From positions 1,831,148 through 1,895,147 of the forward strand of contig ML996687.1 in the NCBI GenBank assembly GCA_010356995.1: DNA of 64,000 nucleotides, read 5' to 3'. Source of the stretch: Trichodelitschia bisporula. Lineage: Eukaryota; Ascomycota; Dothideomycetes; Phaeotrichales; Phaeotrichaceae. Position 1 is the first letter of the stretch. Every line of letters begins with the position of its first letter. The notes under the pieces were generated by a model. The model did not search any database and was not told the origin of the DNA. It saw only the letters and a list, made by a program, of their open reading frames with translations. This document shows positions 45,445 to 54,977 of the stretch, piece after piece. The position numbers and the translations under genes are program-made.

Positions 45445-47183
45445 ATGGTGCGCAGCGTCCGATATTTTGCTAGATAACACAGCTAACAGCTACAGGCCTA
45501 CAACAACCCCACGCAGATTTTTGCCGAAGACGTCACAGAGGAAAAGGGCGAAAATGCGCGGTTGTCCGCCTTCGTCGGCGCTATCGCCGTCGGTGACCTG
45601 GTGAAGAGTACGCTGGGACCCAAGGGCATGGACAAGATATTACAGTCTGCGTATGCATCGGCTAATACTTGGTCATTTTTGCTAAGCTAACCTGACTCTA
45701 AGCTCCACCGGCGAGATCATGGTCACCAACGACGGTGCCACTATCCTGAAGTCCATCGCGCTCGACAACGCTGCGGCGAAGGTGCTTGTCAACATCTCCA
45801 AGGTTCAGGATGATGAGGTGGGCGACGGCACGACGAGCGTAACTGTGCTGGCAGCCGAGCTGCTCCGTGAGGCCGAGCACTTGGTGAACCAGAAGATCCA
45901 CCCGCAGACTATCATCGAGGGCTACAGAATAGCCTCTGCGGCGGCGCTGGAGGCGCTAGACAACATCGCCGTCGACAACAGCGGTAACACCGAGGCCTTC
46001 CGCAAGGATCTGGTCTCCATCGCCCGCACGACTCTTAGCTCCAAGGTGCTCTCACAGGACAAGATTCACTTCGCCGAGATGGCCACGGACGCCGTGCTGC
46101 GCATGAAGGGCTCAACGGACCTGACGCACATTCAGATCATCAAGAAGGCGGGTGGCAAGCTCAAGGACTCGTACCTGGACGAGGGCTTCATTCTGGACAA
46201 GTCTTTCGGCGTTAACCAGCCGAAGCGGGTGGAGAATGCCAAGATTCTCATCGCCAACACGGCCATGGACACGGACAAGATCAAAATCTTCGGCGCACGT
46301 GTGCGTGTCGACAGCACGGGCAAGCTTGCGGACCTCGAAAAGGCGGAGCGTGAGAAGATGCGGCAGAAGGTGGAGCGTATCAAGGCGCACGGTATCAACT
46401 GCTTCGTCAACCGCCAGCTCATCTACAACTGGCCGGAGCAGCTCTTCGCCGACGTCGGCATCTGCTCCATCGAGCACGCTGACTTCGACGGCGTGGAGCG
46501 GCTGGCCCTGGTGACCGGCGGCGAGATCACGTCGACCTTTGATCACCCAGAGTCCGTCAAGGTCGGACACTGCGATCTGATTGAGGAGGTGATCATCGGT
46601 GAAGACACGCTGATCCGCTTCTCGGGTGTCGCGGCAGGTCGCGCTTGCACGATTGTGCTGCGCGGCGCAACCGAGCAGCTGCTGGACGAGGCGGAGCGGT
46701 CGCTGCACGATGCACTGGCGGTGCTCTCGCAGACGGTCAAGGAGCCGCGCACGACGCTCGGCGGTGGCTGCGCCGAAATGAACATGGCGAAGGCCGTCGA
46801 CCAGGCGGGCCAGAACGTGGCGGGCAAGAAGGCGTTGGCGGTGGAGGCGTTCAGCAAGGCCCTTCGGCAGCTGCCTACTATTCTGGCGGACAACGCTGGG
46901 TTCGACAGCAGTGAACTGGTCAGCCGCCTGCGCAAGGCGATTTACTCGGGCATGACGAACAGTGGTTTGGATTTGCTTACCCCTGGTGGTGGAGTGGTGG
47001 ATATGCGCGAGCTGGGTATTGTGGAGAGTTATAAGCTTAAGCGCGCGGTGGTGAGCTCGGCGAGCGAGGCGGCGGAGGTGAGTTTCTGCGATCTTGATAG
47101 TGGATAGGGGCTAATGTGCACAGTTGCTGCTGCGGGTGGATAATATCATTCGGAGCGCGCCGCGGAGGCGCGATCGGATGTGA
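45445..47183 (+). CDS. CCT2: Cytosolic chaperonin CCT subunit beta
   Basis: Four coding exons: 45445-45447 (just the ATG), 45496-45650, 45703-47077, 47124-47183; introns of 48, 52 and 46 nt; 530 aa. CCT2 is one of eight subunits of the TRiC/CCT ring that folds actin, tubulin and other proteins in the cytosol. Group II chaperonin signatures are present: [37 protein letters not shown] and, late in the chain, GGGCAEM. The short C-terminal exon codes [16 protein letters not shown], a sensible CCT2 tail. The first intron begins directly after the start codon (ATG-GTGCGC), and the conserved [10 protein letters not shown]-terminus confirms this start. Confidence 0.97.
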
Positions 47184-47650
47184 AGGGGGTGGTTTGCGTG
47201 GAGGTTGGCTACAGTGATGTATTCGACGAAATGAACGAAAAGATGGTAGCTCATGTTGGGTTGATGCTTATAGACTGGCGGGTGTGGTGGCGTCGTTCCA
47301 ATTGAGCGGTTGGTGTTCTGAATGGCATCTTGATGCTTCTAGTACCGCGCAGCGAATGGTCTCATGGCTTACCATTGTTGAAAGCCGATCTGAACCACTA
47401 GCATCTTCCTCTCGCCGTCTAGGCTTTTCCACCCGCCATGACGATACCTACAATGACTATGTCAACAGCAAAACCTTCCACCTCGGCAGTTCATCCTCAA
47501 CTATCGCGTGGTTTGAAAACGCACTCCAGCAACTAACCCCTTCATTACACCCGTTTACCAATTTCCTCCAGCAAACAAATCCGCCCCTTTCACCCATCAC
47601 AAGCATCACAAATTCCACCAAGAGTTACTACCAGCCTCTTCTGTTCAAAC

Positions 47651-47842
47651 ATGGCGTTTGAGCAACCGCGTCAGCGCCTCAAACTTCGCACAATCTACGT
47701 TATCTTTCTCCTACTTCTACCGGCGATCCGCATGGGGATCTTGAAGTGGCTGGTCGACCATGACATATATCTCATTGATATAGTCATGCTGCTCCTCTGG
47801 TACAGTTATCAGGCCCATGATGCGGCCGTGAGGGGGGGTTAG
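47651..47842 (+). CDS. Possible 63-aa small membrane protein
   Basis: ATG in good context (CAAACATGG). After a basic start (PRQRLKLR) there are two hydrophobic stretches, TIYVIFLLLLPAIRMGIL and YLIDIVMLLLWYSY, separated by a short polar turn (DHD). The size and two-helix layout recall Pmp3-type proteolipids, but the diagnostic Pro-Gly turn is missing. A donor-like GTGAGG near the end means it could be the first exon of a longer gene. Function unknown. Confidence 0.35.
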   Translation: MAFEQPRQRLKLRTIYVIFLLLLPAIRMGILKWLVDHDIYLIDIVMLLLWYSYQAHDAAVRGG

Positions 47843-49256
47843 GGAGTTGTGGTGCATATGTATGAGTATGTTGTTTGCTGACCGGGCTAGTTAAACTCCC
47901 GTATCCTGAGTAAATGCCCTTTCCGTACCCCGTGTGGATCGCTGGATACGATGCCATCTGTTGGATTTACCGTGGTATCTTGGGGAGATTGTCCCCTGCT
48001 CTGCTGGTTCGTCTGGCAGGTTTGGAACCCAGGATGCGACATCGTTCGGGAGATGGTGTGGTTTATGTGTGCTAAGGCTAATCTTGACCAGATTTCCATT
48101 CTTACCCCTAAGCCAGCAAGTCGGACGCGGAAAAGCGCTCCAGCCACCTCAGATGCAGCCGGGGATGATAGACCCGTAGGGAATGGGTGGAGGGATGTCT
48201 CCAGGGATGATGTCTCGTCCGATGCTGCCAAAAGGCATGGCTCTCATGGATCAGCGTCAAATTCTGCCCAACATGTTCAAACAGCGCTAGCGCAATGTCG
48301 TTGGACGACTCACGTGTTGAGAGAGGGTTATATGATGTGTTCCTGAGAGTGCTTGTCATGAGGCTTAGTGCGTACTAACTGTCATAGGCAATTTGGTTCC
48401 GGTAGCAGATATCGTAAAACCTCGAATCAACATCAGCCTATCCGCGACGTTAACCTCACGATTGACTGTCTTGTGAATTCCCAAAACCACCCATATCAGA
48501 TCAAGTATGACCAAGTCGCTATACTCGCCCATCCATCCCCCATCATCACCCTTCCCCTTCCCCATTCCCTTCCCCTTCTCCACACTCCCGCCTCCCACAA
48601 ATCCCACCTCCAAACCCCACGCCGAAATCCGTATTTGCATCATAACTAACCCAGACCCCATCCTCAGCATCCCAGCCGGCGCGGCAACGGGAACGGCAGC
48701 AACGTCCTCAACCCCTAACTGGTACCATAAGCACTTTACATCACCAGCGGACACTGCGTCTATGTCTTCATCTGGTGGTATCCCTCGCTGACTTGTTTTG
48801 CCTTTCTGATCTGCGTTCTAGTCCGCGGTATTGTGGTTCGGTGAGTGACATACTGAGGGGCCGGAGATCCGAGTTTGTCGCGGTACGCGGCCTAGTTACA
48901 GATGACGGCTTCACCACGTGCGGCCGCGTCAACCTTTACGTTACCTGTCAGGTGTTGCTTGCACATAGACAGTTGAAAATGCCTTTCTCTGGGACTTTAC
49001 TCTTTAGGTCATCTTTGCTCGTCCGCACGCTTCGTCCACAGGCCCAACGTCCGCAGACTTCAACACAGACTTCAAGCGAAAGGTTGGCTTTCCTTGCAAA
49101 CACTTGTGCTCTTCCTCTGTGATTTACTCTTCGGCTGGTATTGCTTGTCCTCGGACGTAAACAGACATTGACGGCCATGCTTGTTGACTCTTCTTGCTGA
49201 CACTTTCGTCTGTTGTCGGGGCCTTGCCCTTTGGCTAACGCTTCTTGTGCCCAGAT

Positions 49257-49330
49257 ATCGTGTTCAACATCGTGCTTGACATCGTGCTTGACATCGTGCT
49301 TCACATCGTGCTCAGAGATCGTGCTCAGCC
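49257..49330 (+). repeat. 12-bp tandem repeat (ATCGTGCTTGAC)
   Basis: About six copies of ATCGTGCTTGAC with one to three changes each. In a minus-strand frame it would code HDVK repeats, but no gene around it is supported. Confidence 0.85.
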
Positions 49331-49812
49331 TTAACCACATCCACCTCCACGTTAGGTTAGTTGACCCTCTTCCCAAACACCATTAACCCTCCTCAGCCGC
49401 TTACTCTTGAGCCAGCCCACCCCTCATACCCGCACTCCCACGAAGCATCATGGACACTGGAGACATGATAACGCTCCTGCTCACCGCGACCCTCGTCATC
49501 GTAGAATATACCATTCTTCGGGGTATCCCTCGCGGGCTGGTGTGGTAGTCGACCTTATAGGAGTGCTGGTGAGTGGCCTGTGTGTCTGCGGGCTAGGCTA
49601 ATAGGCACAGTGCTCGAGTAAGGTGTTGACATGATGCCGGGCGAGACGTCTGCGACATGGACGGGACCTGGCTGATCAGGCGGACGGTCTGAGATTTTGA
49701 ATATTACATTCCTTGAAGGCGTTTGGGTAAGGGTATTGGGTTCGGGTTGGGTGCTATGTGCTTCGCTGCCAGGACATGTTCCATTACCAGCTTGAAGCAT
49801 ACTTTCTTTTCC

Positions 49813-49858
49813 ATGTTCCGTGATGTGATATACCGATGTGCCCCTAACATGCCATGAA
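49813..49858 (-). repeat. Dispersed repeat, copy 1 (YHITEHG element)
   Basis: On the minus strand the sequence TATCACATCACGGAACATGG lies in a frame reading YHITEHGKE. It is similar over about 50 nt to 54479-54535 on the plus strand. Neither copy lies in a supportable gene. Confidence 0.45.
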
Positions 49859-49915
49859 GCAAAATGCGTATACGTCCCTCTATTGTTACCTTCGTCACGA
49901 TAAACCTCGCATCCC

Positions 49916-50946
49916 CTACTCCAACCCAAACTCCCCCTTCCACCCCACCAGCATCTCCACCGAAACATTACTCCCCCCACAAACCACCACAACCACAACC
50001 TCTTCCACCCCCAGCTCCCTCCCCAATATCCCCCCCAACCGGCCCCTCTCACAAACCGCAACATTCACCCCCGTCGCCATTTCCGCCAATATCCGTTCCC
50101 TCCTCGCAAGCTCAAGACACCCCCATGCCGCCTCCCGATCCTCAACAACCACACTCCTCACATTCCCGCGCACCCCATACTCAAACGTCCGCTCGGCCAC
50201 CCTAACCGCACCAAGACTCTTCGCCATCGACGTAATCCCAGGCAACGTAACCATTTCCCCCTTTTCCAGACTCTGCGCCAGTGAATCCGCCCCCCGCGTC
50301 TCGAGCGCCAGGACGGGGACGTCGCTCCAGCCCACCCCATCCAAGCCCTCCATAACCCCGTTAAACAATCCCCCTCCCCCAACACTGCACACCACAGCCG
50401 CAGGCCTCACCCCCCCCAACTGCCTCTGCACCTCTGGCACAATCGTCGCATTCCCGCTCCAAATCCGCGGCTCGTCAAACGGCGGGACGTACACCCCCCC
50501 GGGGCACCCCTTCAACACAACGCCCCGTAGATACGCATCCGCCTCCGCCCACGTCTCCCCATACTGTATCACATCCTCCGCGCCCGCCTCGCGTAGCTTA
50601 ACTATCATATGCGGAGGCGTAGACTCAGGGACCACGACCGTAGCCGGTAAACCGAGCGTCCGGGCCGCGGTGACGCATGCTAGCCCTGCATTCCCGCCGG
50701 AGGAAGAGAGGAAGTGTGCTGCGGGGTTGAGGCGGGCTTCGCTGAGGACGAGGGCGCCGATGCCGCGGGATTTGAAACTCCCGGATGGTTGGAGGTTTTC
50801 GAGTTTGAGGAGGATGCGGCTGGGGGGGTTAGTTGGGTTGATGGAGGGATGGGGGGGACAAACCAGCCTGCCCGCTGGGAGAGGGCGCGCGATTCTATCA
50901 GGGGCGTTTCGTGCCAGAGGGCGGGGAGGGCGGAAGAGATGGTCAT
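49916..50946 (-). CDS. L-serine/L-threonine dehydratase (PLP-dependent)
   Basis: Two exons, 50864-50946 and 49916-50819, with a 44-nt C-rich intron (GTTTGT...CCCCCCAG, branch AACTAAC); 328 aa. Fold-type II PLP enzyme that deaminates serine to pyruvate (and usually threonine to 2-oxobutyrate) in the cytosol. The Schiff-base Lys44 lies in SGSFKSRG, the substrate loop is SSSGGNAGLA and the phosphate-binding loop is VGGGGLFNG. The N-terminus (LWHETPLIESRALS) matches the family. ATG 50946 is preferred over 51021, whose extra residues are not family-like. Length is typical of the catabolic serine dehydratase group, without an ACT regulatory domain. Divergent from the M20 peptidase gene. Confidence 0.92.
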
Positions 50947-51425
50947 ATTGGCTCCGTCGTACGGGATGAATATCGCGATGCTCGCGGGGTCGGAAAACCG
51001 TCGGAATATAAACCATCCCAAACTCCCAGATCTAGAACCAGATAGCCATTCCGCCGCTAGCCGACCCCCCGGCGCACCACGCCCTACGGCAGACTGACCG
51101 CAGAATGGCGTGCGGTTCCCAACATTCTAGTTCTAGATAACGCATCCCCGCGCCCTACGAGTATGCCGGCTGGTTCGGCGTCACTTTCGGCGGGGCGAAG
51201 GGGGCGATCGCCCCGACATCGCCGGCCCCGCAAGGCTAGAACAAGATCGGGCGACCCAGGCGGCTCGCTTATTCCCGGCTAACCTTACATCGGTGGCGTT
51301 CCAAGATCGCGGAGGGCGCGGGGACGACGTGTGGTACCACAGGGCGTGTACCGTGACAATTCTCTTACCCAACACCTCACACGAGCACAATTAGGGATCC
51401 AATTGCCTCATCCAGCCATTGCAGT
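50947..51425. promoter_or_regulatory. Divergent promoter, serine dehydratase / M20 peptidase
   Basis: 479 bp between the two start codons. It must hold both promoters; no specific binding site can be named with confidence. Confidence 0.6.
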
Positions 51426-52651
51426 ATGCGCGCGTTACTTCTCATCCACGCCGCTCTAGCGAGCGCATCCGCGCTCCTCTCACCCCAAACACCACTCTCC
51501 CTCTCCAACTCTGCAACCCACGATCCAAACTCCGCGCTCCTCGCCCTTCACCGCCGTCTAATCGAGACTCCTTCCATATCCGGCAATGAAAGTACTCTGG
51601 CAGAGTGGCTCGCCGACTACTTGCGTAGCGAAAACCTCACCGTCGCCCTCCTCCCCGTCCCAACCCGGGGCCCCAACCTCCTAGCCCACGCCGGGCACAG
51701 CCGGGCCACACGCGTGCTCATCACGAGCCACATCGACACGGTACGCTACCCCCCCCCCCCCACATATCCACCCATTACGTAGTAATTAACATCCCTCAGG
51801 TCCCACCCTTCATCCCCTACTCCCTCCAGCACAACGGCACCGAGATATGGGGCCGCGGCTCCGTCGACGCAAAAGCCTGCGTCGCAGCACAAATAACCGC
51901 CTTCCTCCACCTCCTGCACAACAACACCATCTCCCCCTCCGACGCATCCCTCCTCTTCGTCACCGGCGAAGAAACAGGCGGCGAAGGCATGCTGTCCTTC
52001 TCCCCCACATCGCCGGGCTACGAGTCCGTCATCTTCGGCGAGCCGACGGAGGGCAAGTTAGCCGCGGGACATAAGGGGATGGTGTCCTTCCATCTGCGTG
52101 TGCGCGGCAAGGCGGCGCACTCCGGGTATCCGTGGTTGGGCGTGAGTGCGAATAGCGTGCTCGTGCGCGCGCTAGGCGTGTTGCTAGACCTTGAGCCCGC
52201 CCTGCCGAGCAGCGAGAAGTACGGCGCGAGCACGCTGAACGTGGGCCGCGTGGACGGGGGCGTGGCCGCGAATGTCGTGGCGCAGGAGGCGCGCGCGGAC
52301 GTCGCTATCCGGCTAGCGGGCGGCGAGCCAGACACCGTCAAGGCGCAGATCCGAGAAGCTCTAGAACCTATCAAGAAGGATGTCGAGGGCAAGGGCGGCT
52401 TGCTAGAAATCGAGTGGGCGAACCGGGCTTATCCGCCCGTAGATATGGATGCCGATGTGGAGGGGTTTGAAAGTATTACCGTGAACTACGGGACCGATGT
52501 GCCGAATTTGGCGGGCGAGCATCGGAGGTATTTGTACGGGCCGGGGAGCATCCTGGTTGCGCATGGGGATGACGAGCATCTCGCTATTGAGGATCTGGTC
52601 CGCGCGGTGGGGGATTATGAGCGGCTTATTATGGCCGCCTTGGAGAAGTAG
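51426..52651 (+). CDS. Secreted M20 family zinc metallopeptidase
   Basis: Two exons, 51426-51740 and 51800-52651; the 59-nt intron has a C13 tract 9 nt after its donor. The 388-aa product has a signal peptide (MRALLLIHAALASASALLS). M20 residues are in order: SHIDT (His102 metal ligand, Asp104 catalytic), GRGSVDAK (Asp128 bridging ligand), TGEETGGEG (Glu162 general base, Glu163 ligand), FGEPTEG (Glu186 ligand) and AHGDDEH (C-terminal His365). A dimerisation domain lies between (about 200-310). It resembles ArgE/CPS-type carboxypeptidases acting on peptides or N-acyl amino acids; the signal peptide points to secretion or the vacuole. Confidence 0.9.
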
Positions 52652-52992
52652 TTCTAGTCTAGGGCTGGAACGGGAGATGGGCATATCGGGGGGGGGGGGG
52701 GTAGAGCAGCGGGATGGACTGCGCGCCGGCAGTTAGTTGCGTCGTCGAGACCCGTAAAAATGGCGTTTCACATAGCTAACGCCCCTGATAGCAACCCGCA
52801 AACGCGGGTTACGTGGCGCGGACCGGGCCTCGTTCACGCTCGTTCCGTGCTCGGGACACCCGGCCGGGCCAATCCCGCGATATTGCCCATCGGGCTCCCG
52901 AAATGGGTTCCAATATCACGACCTACCGGCCAGGCGGGCATATATCGTCAACCTCACACCCCCCAGCGCCCACCCCTAAACGCGGCGCAACA
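52652..52992. other. Spacer with poly(G) tract
   Basis: A G14 run (52688-52701) follows the M20 stop codon by 36 bp. The remainder is promoter for the next gene, with a GC-rich stretch. Confidence 0.6.
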
Positions 52993-53892
52993 ATGCATCC
53001 CCTCACTCCCCTCCTCTTCGCGCCCCTCGCGGCTGCAGCCTGCAGCCGCAGCGCCCTCACCAGCGCGCGGGACGCCTTCTTCGCGGCGGGCAGCGCAAAC
53101 AGCACCGCGCCCCTCGCCACAAACGCCAAAATCACGCTGAACAACGCCGTGACGCCCCTCGCCTCAACGCCCTTCACCAGCCTGACGAACTTCACCCCGT
53201 TCCTCGCCCAAGCCGTCGACGAAGAAGGCTGCCAAATCGCCACCATGCGCGTCTCCCCCAGCCAAGTCCTGAGCACACGCCTCGGGCTCAACGTCGACGG
53301 AAAGATAGCCGAGGTCGAGTTCCTCCAGGCCGTCCAAGGGGACCAGTTTTTCCGCCCCTCAGGGTTCCCTTCCAAACAGCCCGAGATCTACGATGCGCCG
53401 CAGACGCCCGGCCCACCGCCTATCATCCCGCCCGGATGGACGCCCGCGAAGGGCACGCCGAAGGCAGAGGTGAACACCGCGACATGCAAGCCCGGCTCCG
53501 GGCCCGCGCGCGCCCTCACGCGCACCGAACTCATCTACACGGCAAACACCTACGCTGACGGGCTCGGGGGCGCACCATGGGACAGCTGCCTGCTCGGCGG
53601 ATCTCCGTGCCCGCGTCTCGAGAACGGGGTTCAAACGACCGGCGAGTGCGGGGTCGGGGCTGGGAGTTTTGGATTCGGGGTGTTCAATAGGCGGTTTGTG
53701 GCGGATACGCTGACTGGGGTTGTGTTGGGGCAGTTCTGGTTTGAGTACTCCGGGGCGCGGGTGAGCATGCCGACGCGGTTGTATTTGCATGAGTATTTTA
53801 AGGTTGATGCGGCGAGGCTGCGGTATGTGCTTGCGCCGATGAAGGGGATTCCGAAGGCGCAGGCGGCGGCGGAGGTTTGGAAGTCTGAGTGA
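52993..53892 (+). CDS. Secreted protein with DUF8021-like domain
   Basis: Single exon, 299 aa, ATG 52993 (AACAATGC). Signal peptide of about 17 residues (MHPLTPLLFAPLAAAAC). The N-terminal half fits the fungal secreted DUF8021 pattern: CSRSALTSARDAFFAAGSAN, a beta-rich NuF2/SnoaL-like region with CQIATMRV, and GKIAEVEFLQAVQGDQFF. The C-terminal half has three further Cys and a region ending VLGQFWFEYSGARVSMPTRL. Function is unknown in the family as I know it; assignment rests on remembered pattern, not on a search. The frame is open 180 nt upstream but has no signal peptide there. Confidence 0.75.
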   Translation: MHPLTPLLFAPLAAAACSRSALTSARDAFFAAGSANSTAPLATNAKITLNNAVTPLASTPFTSLTNFTPFLAQAVDEEGCQIATMRVSPSQVLSTRLGLNVDGKIAEVEFLQAVQGDQFFRPSGFPSKQPEIYDAPQTPGPPPIIPPGWTPAKGTPKAEVNTATCKPGSGPARALTRTELIYTANTYADGLGGAPWDSCLLGGSPCPRLENGVQTTGECGVGAGSFGFGVFNRRFVADTLTGVVLGQFWFEYSGARVSMPTRLYLHEYFKVDAARLRYVLAPMKGIPKAQAAAEVWKSE

Positions 53893-54977
53893 GAGGAGGT
53901 GGAGATGAGAGGTTGGAGGGTTGATATCTGTCAGTTGAATCTGTGATACTCTTTGTATACGTCCTCGATTCTTCGTCCGATTAGCTGTGGCCCCTTCTTC
54001 TATCCTGCTTGTTCTACGTCATGTAAGATCCCGCTCAGAACCTTCGCCGTTAGTCCAGTCCACACTCACACAGGCCACTCACCATCGAAAGAGTAAGGTG
54101 GACGACGATCTAACTCCGAAGGGGAGAATCAATCCAACATTCACGTCAATGGCGATGAGTAATGGGAACACGGCTCACGGCACGTATACAGAAACAATGA
54201 GTGCAGAGCTGCAGGCATGACGGAAGACGATCAAGAGAGGTGAGCGGTTAAGCTGCTCGAGACTAAATATTATGTCTGCCAAATGTGCTCCTTCCAATCT
54301 TACTATGCGAGGTTCTCTCAAGTGTGTCCCTTCCGGAAAGCGCAGAAAACCGCAGTCCACCTCATCAGGCAAAGATCCATGACCGTGAATATGTCGACGA
54401 AGCCTGAGATATAAGTATTTCACCATTGAGCCTGGGTGCTGAGACGTGCTTGCGCCGATATCCTTTCTCTTCATGGCAGATCGTAGACACATCCGTATAC
54501 AGTATCACATCACCGAACATGGACAGGAAAACGTGCCTCAAGCGGAGTGGGTCGGTATAGTCCAGTACAGAATCCTATCTGCACCCGTTGAATCCGTTAC
54601 TGCTGAAATCCACATTTACCGGTTGCGTTCCCAGCTCGTATTTGATAGGCACACACGGCCGGTATTCGAGCCAAAAAGGAAACGAACTACGAGCCATGTT
54701 TCCTTAACTTCCCTCCGATGTAGCGCCACCAGAGGAAAGTCGAAGAAACATATCCCGCAGTTCGCATCCTTTTGGTACGACGACGACCGCACTTACCCAC
54801 AAATACGGGCTCGACTCACACCCGGTAAACGCAGACTCCAGCAACAACGAAACACAACAGGCGCAGACGCACATCAAGTACACGGCCACCAAACCCCATG
54901 GGCCCGCAAAAACCCCAATGTAAACGCCTCCAGTGCCCATGAACATCAGTACCCGGTACCCCCCTCGCCCTACCCAG
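53893..54977. other. Convergent spacer
   Basis: About 1.1 kb between the 3' ends of the DUF8021-like gene and IRE1. It contains copy 2 of the dispersed YHITEHG element; the long plus-strand frame at 54446-55003 overlaps the IRE1 end and is not supported. Confidence 0.5.
54470..54545 (+). repeat. Dispersed repeat, copy 2 (YHITEHG element)
   Basis: Similar to the minus strand of 49813-49858: both contain CTTCATGGCA, then a CACATC(C/G)GTATA block, TATCACATCAC(C/G)GAACATGG and a following GCxTCAAGC. The frame reads YHITEHGQE here. Confidence 0.45.

Larger units (their letters stand above)
47184..49915. other. Region of short membrane-type frames
   Basis: No gene with a known domain, but several short hydrophobic frames (listed below or in findings) and a 12-bp repeat. 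A possible 63-aa protein at 47651 is the best candidate. Pyrimidine-rich segments lie at 48530-48620. Confidence 0.45.
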
